A stretch of 64,000 bases of DNA from Lachnospiraceae bacterium (GTDB lineage Bacteria; Bacillota; Clostridia; Lachnospirales; Lachnospiraceae): contig JAFZNO010000093.1 of assembly GCA_017552985.1 (NCBI GenBank), positions 1 through 64,000 on the forward strand, written 5' to 3'. This document shows positions 1 through 9,056 of the stretch, one piece after another. A model generated the notes under the pieces. The model had not been told where the DNA came from, searched no databases, and was given only the letters and a program-made list of their open reading frames with translations. Position 1 is the first letter of the stretch, and every line of letters begins with the position of its first letter. Position numbers and translations under genes: made by a program.

Positions 1-262
1 CGTCGCGATAACGCTGCGCAAGACAGCCGCAGGCGATCAGGGCCTTGACCGACCCGTTCTTCCGCCTCTCCGCGAATTCCAAAAGCGTATTGATGCTCTC
101 CTCCTTGGCATCCCCAATGAAGCAACAGGTGTTGACGATCACTGCCTCCGCCTCTTCCTCATCATCGGTAAAGGAATGCCCTTTTGACTCCAAGAGTCCA
201 AGCATCATCTCCGTATCTACCAAATTCTTGTCACATCCCAGCGACGTAAATAGTATCTTCAA
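1..262 (-). CDS. rimO: Ribosomal protein S12 methylthiotransferase RimO, N-terminal part
   Basis: Radical-SAM enzyme that methylthiolates an aspartate of ribosomal protein S12. Only the first 87 codons are inside the window; the gene runs off the left edge, so the radical-SAM CxxxCxxC motif is not seen. The translated start carries SLGCDKNLVDTEMM and further on VIVNTCCFIGDAKEE, the cysteine-bearing signatures of the MTTase N-terminal (UPF0004) domain that binds an auxiliary iron-sulfur cluster. The chosen start is TTG at 260-262, because a TGAGG ribosome binding site lies 7 nt upstream and no ATG is available in frame. It is downstream of rpoZ, separated from it by a terminator-like hairpin. 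Confidence 0.9.
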   Translation of the reverse strand, partial: MKILFTSLGCDKNLVDTEMMLGLLESKGHSFTDDEEEAEAVIVNTCCFIGDAKEESINTLLEFAERRKNGSVKALIACGCLAQRYRD

Positions 263-281
263 ATCCAAACCTCACTAACAA

Positions 282-318
282 AAAGTAGCCGGTGCGCGAG
301 GCTCCGGCTGCTCCTTCT
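282..318 (-). terminator. Intrinsic terminator after rpoZ
   Basis: On the minus strand the sequence AGCAGCCGG pairs with CCGGCTACT across a short loop and is followed by TTTTTG. It closes the yicC-remA-gmk-rpoZ transcript and insulates rimO, although some read-through is likely since only ~20 nt separate it from the rimO start. Confidence 0.7.
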
Positions 319-331
319 GGCAATCACCCTA

Positions 332-571
332 TTATTTCGTCTCGTCGTCTCCAAGAATCTTGATCTTTCCAGCGTTCAGCTCGTCTACTGCAATGGAAAG
401 AGGCTTCTTGCCCTTCTCGTCTACCAGAGGCTCATCTCCGGAAATGATCTGGCGTGCTCTCTTTGCCGTTGCCATAACGATGGAATAACGGCTGTTGACC
501 ACGGGAGTCTCACCAGGCTCAACCTCGCTGTTTACTACCTTCATCAAATCTGTATAAGACGGATGCAACAT
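332..571 (-). CDS. rpoZ: RNA polymerase omega subunit
   Basis: Small subunit that promotes assembly and stability of RNA polymerase by binding beta-prime. The 79-residue product begins MLHPSYTDLMKVVNSEVEPG and contains NSRYSIVMATAKRARQI, the conserved omega core. An in-frame GTG nine nt further upstream (580) has its own AAAGGA and could add three residues. I prefer the ATG at 571 because it is the usual family start and has AAGGTG six nt before it. It is the last gene of the yicC-remA-gmk-rpoZ order that is conserved across Firmicutes. Confidence 0.93.
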   Translation of the reverse strand: MLHPSYTDLMKVVNSEVEPGETPVVNSRYSIVMATAKRARQIISGDEPLVDEKGKKPLSIAVDELNAGKIKILGDDETK

Positions 572-613
572 GTCACTCACCTTGTCCTTTCTAAAAATAT
601 TTCCTGCTTAATC

Positions 614-1246
614 CTATTCCAGGCGGAAGTCCTTCATTTCCTCCCGGATGCGTGCAATGAAATCCTTTCTCCTCACGGGTTCGTTGCGGGCTGCCTCGAT
701 CATGGCATGCAACTCCTTCACGCAAAGCTCCAGATCATCATTGATCACGATATAATCATAGGCATCCATGCCTTCTGATTCCTCATAAGCCCGGGACAAA
801 CGCTTTGCAATGACTTCGCTGGTCTCGGTTCCGCGCCCTTCCAAGCGGCGCTTTAATTCTGCCGCACAGGGCGGCGTCACAAACAAAAGAAGCGATTCGG
901 GAAACTTTTCCTTGATCTGCAGGGCACCCTGGATCTCAATCTCTAAGATCACGTCCTTCCCCGCCGCAAGCTGCTCCTCCACGTACGCCCTGGGCGTTCC
1001 GTAATAATTCTCGCAATAGGTAGCATACTCGATCAGACCGTTCTCCGCAATGGTTTTTTCAAATTTCTCCCTGTCCACGAAGAAATATTCCACGCCGTCC
1101 CGCTCCCCCTCCCGGGGTTTTCTGGTCGTCATGGAAATGGACAAAGCATAGTTGTCGTATGTCTGCAGGAGCTTTTTTACAAGCGTTCCCTTGCCCGCCC
1201 CGGAAAAACCGGAGATCACCATCAAAATACCCTTCTTTGCTTCCAC
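614..1246 (-). CDS. gmk: Guanylate kinase
   Basis: Phosphorylates GMP to GDP with ATP in guanine nucleotide synthesis and recycling. The 210-residue product has the P-loop GFSGAGKG at residues 13-20, the GMP-binding stretch TTRKPREGERDGVEYFFV and the lid region RGTETSEVIAKRL. The start is taken as GTG at 1244-1246: it is preceded by a perfect AGGAGG six nt upstream and gives the normal family length. A longer reading from 1297 would overlap remA by 50 nt and add an unconserved tail. The remA stop codon (1248-1250) lies one base upstream, so the two genes are probably translationally coupled. Confidence 0.95.
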   Translation of the reverse strand: MEAKKGILMVISGFSGAGKGTLVKKLLQTYDNYALSISMTTRKPREGERDGVEYFFVDREKFEKTIAENGLIEYATYCENYYGTPRAYVEEQLAAGKDVILEIEIQGALQIKEKFPESLLLFVTPPCAAELKRRLEGRGTETSEVIAKRLSRAYEESEGMDAYDYIVINDDLELCVKELHAMIEAARNEPVRRKDFIARIREEMKDFRLE

Positions 1247-1247
1247 G

Positions 1248-1511
1248 TCAATCCTCCTCATCCTCCGGAACAAGCCCCTCTTGGGCGCGCCCGGCAATGG
1301 TTTCCGGGAGCAATGCCGAGAGCACTACCTGACTGTTCTCCATCACAAGCACGGATTTCGTCTTCCGCCCCTGCGTGGCGTCAATGGCCATGCCCGTCTC
1401 CTTCGCCTTTTGCACCAAGCGCTTTATGGGCGCCGCGTCCGGACTGACGATGGCAATGATCTTTTCCGTATTCACAATGTTTCCAAAACCTACGTGAATT
1501 AATTTATTCAT
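1248..1511 (-). CDS. remA: RemA-family DNA-binding regulator (DUF370)
   Basis: 87-residue member of the RemA/DUF370 family. In Bacillus subtilis RemA is an oligomeric DNA-binding activator of biofilm matrix and osmoprotection genes; here the target genes are unknown. The N-terminus MNKLIHVGFGNIVNTEKIIAIVS and the segment GRKTKSVLVMENSQVVLSAL match the family closely. It sits between yicC and gmk, its standard place in Clostridia and Bacilli. There is only one base between the yicC stop... and its own ATG on the same strand, and no clear ribosome binding site, which points to coupling with yicC. Confidence 0.9.
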   Translation of the reverse strand: MNKLIHVGFGNIVNTEKIIAIVSPDAAPIKRLVQKAKETGMAIDATQGRKTKSVLVMENSQVVLSALLPETIAGRAQEGLVPEDEED

Positions 1512-1512
1512 C

Positions 1513-2391
1513 TTATTCTATGTTTTGTATCTGTTCCCTTACTTTTTCGATCTCGGTCTTGAGCTCGATGCCGCAGTTGGAGATTTCAAGGTCGTTGGAT
1601 TTCGACAGAATGGTGTTGGCCTCGCGGTTCATCTCCTGTGCGATGAAATCCAGCTTTCTTCCGATGCTGCCGCCTTCGATCAGGGCATTCTTCGTGGTTT
1701 CCACGTGACTGCGGAGACGCACCATCTCCTCGTCCACGCAAACCTTATCCGCAAAGATCGTGACCTCCGTGACAAGGCGCGCCTCATCCACGGTGTTGTC
1801 ACCAAGCATCTCCTTCACCTTCTCCTGAAGCTTCTGGCGATACTCTGCTATGATCTGAGGGCTTCTCTGCGCAATGAAGTCAACAAGCTTTAGCATGTTG
1901 TCCAACTTTGCGATCAAGTCGTTTTTCAGGTTTTCGCCCTCCGCGATCCTGCTCTGCACAAACATCTCAGAAGCTCCGTCCAGTGCCTTTTTCAGTTCCT
2001 TCCAGATCTCTTCCTCGTCGCCCTCATTCTCCTCCATGGTAAACACGTCCGGATACTTGGACAGCGTGGAAACCCGGATGTCGTCATCCAGGCCAAAATC
2101 CTGCTGGATCTGACGCAGATACTTCAGATACTCTGCAGCAAGCTCTTTATTGTAATGCACGTTGGAGGTATTCTCGGACAGATCCTCATACGTGATGAAA
2201 AGATCCACCTTACCTCTGGAAATATAATTCTTTAATTCATTCCGGATGGAAGATTCAAAGAAATTCAGTTTCTTTGGCATCTTCACGTTCACGTCCAGAT
2301 AACGGTGATTCACGGCTTTCATTTCCACCGTAAACTTCCTGTTATTCTCCGTAACCTCACATCGGCCGAAACCGGTCATGCTCTTAATCAT
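1513..2391 (-). CDS. yicC: YicC/YloC-family endoribonuclease
   Basis: 292-residue YicC/YloC protein. Family members are endoribonucleases involved in small-RNA and mRNA turnover and stationary-phase survival. The product begins MIKSMTGFGRCEV, the typical family start, carries KMPKKLNFFESSIRNELKNYISRGKVDLF near residues 40-75, and ends with the conserved C-terminal block beginning GRKLDFIAQEMNREANT. The ATG at 2391 is preceded by GGAAGGGAT; a further-upstream reading adds a non-conserved 15-residue tail. First gene of the operon with remA, gmk and rpoZ. Confidence 0.92.
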   Translation of the reverse strand: MIKSMTGFGRCEVTENNRKFTVEMKAVNHRYLDVNVKMPKKLNFFESSIRNELKNYISRGKVDLFITYEDLSENTSNVHYNKELAAEYLKYLRQIQQDFGLDDDIRVSTLSKYPDVFTMEENEGDEEEIWKELKKALDGASEMFVQSRIAEGENLKNDLIAKLDNMLKLVDFIAQRSPQIIAEYRQKLQEKVKEMLGDNTVDEARLVTEVTIFADKVCVDEEMVRLRSHVETTKNALIEGGSIGRKLDFIAQEMNREANTILSKSNDLEISNCGIELKTEIEKVREQIQNIE

Positions 2392-2477
2392 GTTTGCTAT
2401 CCCTTCCGCGCGTAATCCATACCCGTCAGATTGCACGCCTCGTTATATTATATTCCAAACTCGCGACCTCGTCAAGA

Positions 2478-4751
2478 CTAACGTCTCTTAGCCTTTCGGA
2501 CGGCCTTTCGGACTTCCGTCACCTGCATGCGCAGAGCCTCATAATCCCTCTCCGTCTCCGGGGCAAAGAAAGTAAGATACAACTCTTCCCGAAGCTTCTC
2601 CGGCAGGATCACGCCGTACCTTTCCGCCATCCAGTCAAGCTCTTCCTTCGGCGTGGTAAGCGCGCAGAATCCTTCGTCCCGATCCTTCAGATATTTTGTC
2701 AGCCGGCCGTATTCCAACTGCACTCTCTCCTTTCCGGAGAGTTTTGATTCACGCCATCTCTGACTGAGCCGCCGGATCAAAAAGAATGCTGCCACTGCAA
2801 GAATAATTATACCCAAGATGCCGGCGCCGCCTGCCAGGATATTTTCTAAGTATCTGGCAATGGCCTGCTGCCCCTGCTCGTCCTGCTCTCCCTGCTGGCC
2901 TCCTGCCCCAAGAATTGCTTCCCAGAAGGCTCCTGTCTCTTCCTCTTCGCTTTCAAGTGCTGCCGGCGTTACCTCAACGACAACCCATCCCTTGCCCTCT
3001 ACGAACATCTCGATCCAGGCATGTCCGTGGGCATCCGGAATCTCCAGCTCCACAAGTGCCGTATCTCCCAAGGGCGAATAGCCGTCATAATAATCCTCGT
3101 AGGGAACGTCCTCAAGAAGCTTACCGTCATTCACGACGTCCGTATAGGTAAAGACGTAACCTTCCACGTAGCGTGCGGGAATACCCATGTTTCTCAGCAT
3201 CATGGTGCCTGCCGACGCAAAGTGAGAGCAATACCCCTTTTTATTTTTTGAAAGGAAATAAGAAATATAATCCATGCCGCCAAAATAATAACCAGGCCTC
3301 AAGGTATATCGATAATCCCTCGCAAAATATGCCTTTAGCTGCTCCGCGATCTCCTCAGGCGTTCCAGAAAGCCCGGCATCCTTACAGGCATTGACAACCG
3401 CATTGCGGCAATTCACGGGAACCATCAGGAAGCGGTCACTTACCTTCTCGCCACCCAGGCCCGGCACGGGCTCGTCATTCACCTTCGGATAGTAAACGTA
3501 ACGGGCTCCGTACTTACTGTCAGGTATCAGTTCGTCTCCCGAAAGTTGCTGCACCTCTCTCAGATCCGTATAGTAAGGGTCATACGTGTAGGTTTTTGCC
3601 CTAAGATTGAATACCTCCATGACACCGCGCGGCTGCAGATTGGGATCCTGCTCATATAATGCCTTCCGGCTGTCCCTCACCTTGTCAAGGATTTCGTCTG
3701 CCACTCCGCTCGTTTTAAGGTTGCTCCAACGCTTTCCGTCATAATCCACGCCGACAAAAGCCTGCAAATACGTGGGTTCCATGCTGTAAGGCGTAAATCG
3801 CACGACCAGATCCGTCTCATTATCCGGCATCAACATGGAATTTTGAGACAGCTCACCTTCACTGATTCCGCCGCCGGCTGAACTGTTCATGAGCATGGCC
3901 ATGAGACCATACTGCGCGTACGTCACTGCCGTTACCTCCGTCGATTCCTTTATTGGATTCTTCGGGATGACGGATCGGAATCTTATCTGTGGCAAAAAGA
4001 CCGCAAACAAAAGAACCGCGACGCCCGCAACTGCCGTGCCAACAGGTAAGGCCTGTTTGATCTGCGCGGCCACGTGTTTTTTCACCTTACCGCACTGCAG
4101 GATCCCCAGAGTCACGTATCCTGAAAGGAGCAGGAACAGATAAACTGCGGAAGGCGTCTTGTCAAAATAGATTGGAACCAAATAGATCGGGAACGTTATA
4201 AGAACCGTTCTGACGAGACTCGCCTTATATTGCAGCCGGATGACCATCAAAATGGCTACGACAAAACCCACAAACAGTGCAATGGCAGTGATCGTCATAT
4301 ACGCGTCATCCACTTGCAGGTTATAAAGTCCGGCGCCGGTAATGCCCAAATATGCCTGCGCGGCTTCATACATTTCATTGATCACGGCGTATGCGCCGCT
4401 GTTTAAGATCCAGAAACGCTTCACCGCAACGTAGGCATAGACGATAAAGATTCCGATCACGCACAGGTTGGTAAACCACTTTCTTCCCGTCTCGTAAATA
4501 AATGACAGCAAGAGGGACAGACCCAATATCCCAAACATGCAGGTCATCAAGTTATATCTTATGCCATAGGCGTCCAAAAAGCCTCCGACGGCCCCAAAAG
4601 AGATCATGAAAACAAGCACCGCCTCCGCCAGCGCTGCCCAAACGTCATATGTTCTCTTTTTATTGCCGTCCGTCAGTTCGATCTGGGAAGGCTCACGTTT
4701 TCTCCATCTGACTCTCCCCTTACCGGACGTATTCTCCCTTAAACTTTCCAT
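2478..4751 (-). CDS. Membrane transglutaminase-like protein (TgpA type)
   Basis: 757-residue membrane protein. About seven hydrophobic segments occupy residues ~36-252. An extracytoplasmic papain-like transglutaminase core follows, with Cys508 in KKGYCSHFAS, His577 in HGHAWIEMF and the acidic residue in VVVEVTP, so the Cys-His-acid triad is complete. A further transmembrane segment (~650) precedes a cytoplasmic DUF4129-like tail. Family members may crosslink or hydrolyse peptides at the cell surface; the substrate is unknown. It overlaps the DUF58 gene by 32 nt and ends a MoxR-DUF58-transglutaminase operon, an arrangement seen in many bacteria. The overlap and the weak ribosome binding site suggest coupled translation. 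Confidence 0.85.
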   Translation of the reverse strand: MESLRENTSGKGRVRWRKREPSQIELTDGNKKRTYDVWAALAEAVLVFMISFGAVGGFLDAYGIRYNLMTCMFGILGLSLLLSFIYETGRKWFTNLCVIGIFIVYAYVAVKRFWILNSGAYAVINEMYEAAQAYLGITGAGLYNLQVDDAYMTITAIALFVGFVVAILMVIRLQYKASLVRTVLITFPIYLVPIYFDKTPSAVYLFLLLSGYVTLGILQCGKVKKHVAAQIKQALPVGTAVAGVAVLLFAVFLPQIRFRSVIPKNPIKESTEVTAVTYAQYGLMAMLMNSSAGGGISEGELSQNSMLMPDNETDLVVRFTPYSMEPTYLQAFVGVDYDGKRWSNLKTSGVADEILDKVRDSRKALYEQDPNLQPRGVMEVFNLRAKTYTYDPYYTDLREVQQLSGDELIPDSKYGARYVYYPKVNDEPVPGLGGEKVSDRFLMVPVNCRNAVVNACKDAGLSGTPEEIAEQLKAYFARDYRYTLRPGYYFGGMDYISYFLSKNKKGYCSHFASAGTMMLRNMGIPARYVEGYVFTYTDVVNDGKLLEDVPYEDYYDGYSPLGDTALVELEIPDAHGHAWIEMFVEGKGWVVVEVTPAALESEEEETGAFWEAILGAGGQQGEQDEQGQQAIARYLENILAGGAGILGIIILAVAAFFLIRRLSQRWRESKLSGKERVQLEYGRLTKYLKDRDEGFCALTTPKEELDWMAERYGVILPEKLREELYLTFFAPETERDYEALRMQVTEVRKAVRKAKRR

Positions 4752-5745
4752 GCTTCACCACAACGTATGCTTCTCCGGGATACTCAGTTTCCATGGCATT
4801 TCTCACCTGTCCCGGATTCTTCTTTCCACTGATGCTTAAAATCTCGTCAATGATGCTTGCCAGTTCCCCTTCTTCCGCCAGATACCGTGCCTCCAGGCGA
4901 CCTCCGTACCCCATCCAGCAGAGCCTGATGGGATAACCTTTGTCAAGGAGTCGCAATCCCAAGCCGTGAAGGGAACTCATGAGCGCGTCATTCTCCGCCG
5001 GATCCTCCGTAAGCGCAAGCAAGACGTTGATCTTGTCCCTTCCCGAAGAAAGACGCTCCCGTACCATCGTTCGTCCCGTCTTCGCCGTGAGCTTCCAGTG
5101 AATGCTCTTTAGTTCATCCCCTGGAACGTACTCTCGGATCTCGAAGTCCGGATTGACGTCCGTACCATGTTTTTTCGTTTCATTTTCGTCAGGAAAATTT
5201 TCCACGCACGTCGTCAGGTCTTCCTCCACCGGTGAAATCTCCGGCGTAACGACTACCCCCGCATCTTTATGCGCCGGGATTTCCATGCTGCATATGCCAA
5301 GCCAGTCCCACGCGACAAACTCCGTCAGATTAACCTCCACGCGTCCTACGTGATGGCTGAGGAGCTGATGCTCAACGGCAATGCTCGTCCCTGGGGCCGC
5401 CCAGACCCGTTCCTTCTTTTTTTCCTCGTACTCCGTAAACACGTTACGGACCACGTACGTCACGTCAGCCGCAAATCCCAGGTATCTGCCATTGTTTTTG
5501 ACCCGGATGCTCACTGGTACGGAATGCTCACGGCCTATTCCGAGGGCCGGAAGCGACGCCTGCACCAACAGTGCGTCCCGCTGGAAATAAAGTGCGCCGA
5601 TGCTGATTGGAACAAAAGCAATGACAATAACCAGCATGATGGTGAGTTCATAACCGCGAAAGAACCACCACAGGCCGAACGTCACAAGAAACAAGATGAC
5701 GTAGCGCAGGATTCCCCATATGCGAAACGTTAGTTTCTTTTTCAT
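4720..5745 (-). CDS. DUF58 domain-containing membrane-anchored protein
   Basis: 341-residue DUF58 protein whose molecular role is not established. Two N-terminal hydrophobic segments (starting GILRYVILFLVTFG) are followed by a von Willebrand-A-like DUF58 domain containing IREYVPGDELKSIHWKLTAK, the signature block of the family. The start is ATG at 5745, overlapping the stop of the upstream MoxR gene; the longer reading from 5844 lies wholly within moxR. DUF58 proteins are partners of MoxR AAA ATPases, which are thought to act as chaperones for metal insertion or complex assembly. The downstream gene is the transglutaminase. Confidence 0.85.
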   Translation of the reverse strand: MKKKLTFRIWGILRYVILFLVTFGLWWFFRGYELTIMLVIVIAFVPISIGALYFQRDALLVQASLPALGIGREHSVPVSIRVKNNGRYLGFAADVTYVVRNVFTEYEEKKKERVWAAPGTSIAVEHQLLSHHVGRVEVNLTEFVAWDWLGICSMEIPAHKDAGVVVTPEISPVEEDLTTCVENFPDENETKKHGTDVNPDFEIREYVPGDELKSIHWKLTAKTGRTMVRERLSSGRDKINVLLALTEDPAENDALMSSLHGLGLRLLDKGYPIRLCWMGYGGRLEARYLAEEGELASIIDEILSISGKKNPGQVRNAMETEYPGEAYVVVKHGKFKGEYVR

Positions 5746-6665
5746 CCAATTGCCCGAATCCTTTCCGTGATTTCCCGGATAATTCCGGGAATGCTGGTTC
5801 CCTCTGCTCTCGCCATGGCGCTTAAGTGAATCCTGTGCGCCCAAACCTCCGGGATTACCGCCAGTACGTCCTCAGGGATCACAAACTCTCCTCCGCGGAT
5901 CAGCGCCATGGCCCGCGCCATCTTAAGCAGCGCTATGCTTCCTCTGGGGCTTACGCCGAGCGCGATCCTGGGATCCCGCCTCGTTTCCTCCGTCAGGTTG
6001 ACGATATATTCATGCATGTTGTCCGACACGTGCATCTGTCTCGCTTGCTCCCGAAGTTCCAAAAGCCTCTCGGCGGTGAGAACCGGCTGCACAAGCTCCA
6101 ACCCTTTTCCCGCGCTCTCCTTTAAGATTTCCACGGCCGCCTTGTGTTCCGGATATCCCAGGGTCAGACAGATCAGAAAACGGTCCAGCTGGGATTCCGG
6201 CAGAAGCTGCGTTCCCGAAGAACCATACGGATTCTCCGTCGCGATGACCGTAAATGGATTCGGCAAGTCATGCGTAATGCCGTCCACCGTAACGTGACCT
6301 TCTTCCATGACTTCCAAAAGTGCCGATTGCGTCTTGGAAGACGTTCTGTTCAATTCATCAGCCAGAAACAGATTGCTGAATATGGCTCCCGGCTTGTATT
6401 CAAAAGTCCCCTGCGCTCCGTTGTACATCGTAAAGCCAACAATGTCACTCGGGAGCACGTCCGGCGTAAATTGCATTCTCCGGTACTCTAGCTCCATGGC
6501 CTTTCCAAGCGCCATGGCCAGCGTTGTCTTTCCAACGCCCGGTATGTCCTCCAAAAGCACGTGACCGCCCGCGAGCACTGCCGCAAGCACCTTCCGGATC
6601 ACGTCGTCCTTACCCTTCACTACCTGTCTAACCTGTATTACAACTTGTTCTAATTCCGCATTCAT
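5742..6665 (-). CDS. MoxR-family AAA ATPase
   Basis: 307-residue AAA ATPase of the MoxR family. Walker A is GVGKTT at residues 43-48 and Walker B is LADELNR at ~101-107, followed by sensor 1 (IATENPYGSSGTQLLPESQLDRF), typical of MoxR. These ATPases act as chaperones together with DUF58/VWA proteins. The ATG at 6665 has GGAGGAATGACAA upstream, and a promoter lies at 6707-6735, so this is the first gene of the three-gene operon. The C-terminal lid ends in the MoxR-typical PEDVLAVIPEVWAHRI block. Confidence 0.9.
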   Translation of the reverse strand: MNAELEQVVIQVRQVVKGKDDVIRKVLAAVLAGGHVLLEDIPGVGKTTLAMALGKAMELEYRRMQFTPDVLPSDIVGFTMYNGAQGTFEYKPGAIFSNLFLADELNRTSSKTQSALLEVMEEGHVTVDGITHDLPNPFTVIATENPYGSSGTQLLPESQLDRFLICLTLGYPEHKAAVEILKESAGKGLELVQPVLTAERLLELREQARQMHVSDNMHEYIVNLTEETRRDPRIALGVSPRGSIALLKMARAMALIRGGEFVIPEDVLAVIPEVWAHRIHLSAMARAEGTSIPGIIREITERIRAIG

Positions 6666-6706
6666 TTGTCATTCCTCCAAAAGCGATCAGTCTCTCTTCT
6701 TTTTCT

Positions 6707-6735
6707 ATTATATCATAAGCTTTCACGTCGGTAAA
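6707..6735 (-). promoter_or_regulatory. Promoter of the MoxR-DUF58-transglutaminase operon
   Basis: On the minus strand a TATAAT -10 box (6707-6712) follows a TTTACC -35 box (6730-6735) with a 17-nt spacer, about 40 nt upstream of the MoxR start codon. Confidence 0.7.
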
Positions 6736-6769
6736 CGGATTATTTTGGTCTGTTTCTTGGCAAACAAAT

Positions 6770-6797
6770 GAAGCGGCAAGCTCTCGCTTGCCGCTTC
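6770..6797 (-). terminator. Hairpin terminator after the surface-protein/mini-protein genes
   Basis: Perfect 11-bp stem GAAGCGGCAAG / CTTGCCGCTTC with a 6-nt loop, followed on the minus strand by ATTTGTTTG. The U-rich tail is imperfect, so termination may be partial. Confidence 0.6.
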
Positions 6798-6825
6798 CCA
6801 AAGAAAAACACTTTGTTTCGAACGT

Positions 6826-6954
6826 TCAGAATCCTGCCGTAGGGGTTTCCGGATCGTCAGTGCTTGTGGTGATCACGTCTTCTTCCTCAAACAAAATGAT
6901 CTCCATTTCCGGCTCTTCATATTCCTTGATCATCTCTTTTACCTCTTTCCTCAT
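6826..6954 (-). CDS. 42-residue acidic mini-protein, translationally coupled
   Basis: Short ORF encoding 42 residues: it begins MRKEVKEMIKEYEEPEMEI, continues ILFEEEDVITTSTDDPETP and ends TAGF. No cysteines and no hydrophobic segment. The ATG overlaps the TAA of the upstream surface-protein gene by one base (TAATG), with AGGAAGTGAATA before it, a classic stop-start coupling. The D-V pair uses GAC GTG, which fits the codon-pair habit of real genes in this window. I recall short peptides of the form YExPExEI-x-FExEDVIxTS in gut Clostridia, but assign no function. It could be a secreted-protein companion, a processed peptide, or a regulator. Confidence 0.65.
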   Translation of the reverse strand: MRKEVKEMIKEYEEPEMEIILFEEEDVITTSTDDPETPTAGF

Positions 6955-8936
6955 TATTCACTTCCTGATGCAACCCCGTACAGGTAAAACGCCTTGACGA
7001 GATCGGTCAAAGTTTCATCCTCAGGACAATTCCTTAACACATTGTATACGTAAGTCATGGCACAGAAGGTCACCTGATATCCGTCAATGTCCACCACGTG
7101 CTCTATTGTCAATTTGTTGGCGCCGAGTTTAGGCACTTCAACGTAGTAGGCACCATTCTTTTTCTTTGGCGTCACGTCGTTGCCGTCTAACTTTACGGCG
7201 TGGTTATCGATGGAATCCGTCACCTGGAAATAAAGCCTAAAGCTGGTGGATTCCTCCAACAGAAGGGTAGCTCCGGTGAGCGTTACGGCATCTGGTTTCT
7301 CTCCTGCAAATTTCACGCGGAAGCGGGAAATCTCATCGCTTTCATAAGTGAGATCCGGCAAGGCATTGATTCCCTCTGGAAATTCATCGGAATACTTCCA
7401 TTTTGCCGCATGCGCGCCATAGGTTCTGATTGCCCTAAGCCATGCCTGATCCGTTGCATTGAGCGTGGAATAAACGTCATGATAGTATTGCTCTATGGAA
7501 TAATGCAGAATACCATTTTCAATCTCTTCTCCCGAGGTGTTCTTGAAAAACCGGATTGTATTGTCCTGCGCATCGACGATCTTGATCGTACAATCACGGT
7601 TCATGTGAAATGCCTTTAATCCATATGAGATTTTGTATTGTCCATTCACTTTCGTCAGGTCGGAAAATGCTATTCTCTTTTCGCCGACCGGTCCGTTAAG
7701 AACCACCTGTGCGCCATTCTCCGCCAACGCATCCGGAAGGATTACGTAATAATTCAGTCCAATGTCTCCGCCCAAAGTGAGGTTCGCTCCGGATATCTTT
7801 GCGCATCCCTCTGGCACGTAAGGCAGCAATGTCTTTCCCTTTAGCGCAGAAGTACCTGCCGTGGCAGCCAAGACCTCCGTCTCCCCGTTCATATACACAA
7901 AATCCCTGGCAAACGTTACGCTTCCGCCATAAAAACTAGCATACACGCTGTCCGTAAGCTTATCCCAGGATAGCGAGATTGTCGCGTCATTGCCGTCATG
8001 AAACTTCGCCGTTGCACTTCCGCAGCCGGGGCCAATTCCGTAATTGTTAAACCTGGTTCCGCCGGAATACGTGCCAGAATCACTGATTGCCTCCACCATT
8101 CCTCCGGTAATGACAATGGTGCCTCCGTCTCCGCCGTCGACGTTACTCCGGTTGGAACCTCCGCCGCCAATGCCGGCACCTTGCTTATTACCATAAGCCT
8201 TCACGGTGCCGCCGTGGATCGAGATTGTCCCCGCGTTGCCTTGATGGCCTACGCCCGTAATGTTTGCACCGCCGCCAATTCCGGCTGCATTATATCCTGC
8301 CCGGGCAGTCACGTTTCCGCCGTTGATCACGATGGTCGAACCCACGACGTTAGAGCTGGGATCCCCAATCCCTGCTGCCGAATTACCACCCTGGGAATAG
8401 ATTGTTCCTCCGTTGATGATTACCGTGCCCCTGACGTAAGTATCCTGATAACCGTCTTGTAGCAAGCCATTCGAAATCAGGGGATTGTATCCTCCGAGAC
8501 CAGGCTGACTGGTATCGGCCGAAGCACTCAACTGTCCCGTGTCCCCGGACTGTCCGTAAATCCATAGCGTGCCATATGCGGTAATACCCTTTTTGGCATA
8601 GAGCCGGGCTCCATCGCACAAGATCAGATGCACCTCTCCCACTGCCTGGATGCGATTGTTTACCGTAACGTCGGAATTCACTACGTAATATCCATTTTGC
8701 ATTCGTGTGGTGTCATCCGTGACAACGGTATACTCACTGACGCTCAGGGTTTCCGAAATCACGTGATTTGTGTTTTCGTCATAGGTACGGTTTACGTAAT
8801 ACACGATGCCTTCCGCCCTTGCCGTCGAAACAAAAGGATTGTTCACGATGCCTCCCAGGTTACAGAAAGCACAACATGCCACAAGCCCAGCCGTTACAAA
8901 TGCCGTTAACGTCCTGCGAAAATATCTGTACGTCAT
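6954..8936 (-). CDS. Secreted beta-helix surface protein
   Basis: 660-residue exported protein. A signal peptide (hydrophobic FVTAGLVACCAFCNLGG, then STARA/EG cleavage site) is followed by a glycine-rich region (~150-330) of repeated blocks such as TIVINGGNVTARAGYNAAGI and GTISIHGGTVKAYGNKQGAG, which predict a right-handed beta-helix or carbohydrate-binding fold. The C-terminal half (~390-655) starts GANLTLGGDIGLNYYVILPD and ends LTDLVKAFYLYGVASGSE, a domain I recognise as common in clostridial surface proteins but without known activity. No LPxTG or S-layer anchor is seen. Function is probably polysaccharide or surface binding; specificity unknown. Confidence 0.75.
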   Translation of the reverse strand: MTYRYFRRTLTAFVTAGLVACCAFCNLGGIVNNPFVSTARAEGIVYYVNRTYDENTNHVISETLSVSEYTVVTDDTTRMQNGYYVVNSDVTVNNRIQAVGEVHLILCDGARLYAKKGITAYGTLWIYGQSGDTGQLSASADTSQPGLGGYNPLISNGLLQDGYQDTYVRGTVIINGGTIYSQGGNSAAGIGDPSSNVVGSTIVINGGNVTARAGYNAAGIGGGANITGVGHQGNAGTISIHGGTVKAYGNKQGAGIGGGGSNRSNVDGGDGGTIVITGGMVEAISDSGTYSGGTRFNNYGIGPGCGSATAKFHDGNDATISLSWDKLTDSVYASFYGGSVTFARDFVYMNGETEVLAATAGTSALKGKTLLPYVPEGCAKISGANLTLGGDIGLNYYVILPDALAENGAQVVLNGPVGEKRIAFSDLTKVNGQYKISYGLKAFHMNRDCTIKIVDAQDNTIRFFKNTSGEEIENGILHYSIEQYYHDVYSTLNATDQAWLRAIRTYGAHAAKWKYSDEFPEGINALPDLTYESDEISRFRVKFAGEKPDAVTLTGATLLLEESTSFRLYFQVTDSIDNHAVKLDGNDVTPKKKNGAYYVEVPKLGANKLTIEHVVDIDGYQVTFCAMTYVYNVLRNCPEDETLTDLVKAFYLYGVASGSE

Positions 8937-9056
8937 CCCTTCACTTCCTCTCTCCAGATGGATTGTTCAAGTAAAAAAAATATTGTGGATCATAAAAAAA
9001 TCATAACGTAACCCGCCCGAAAAGTCTTATGCTGCCAGCGTAATTTCACGCAAAAA

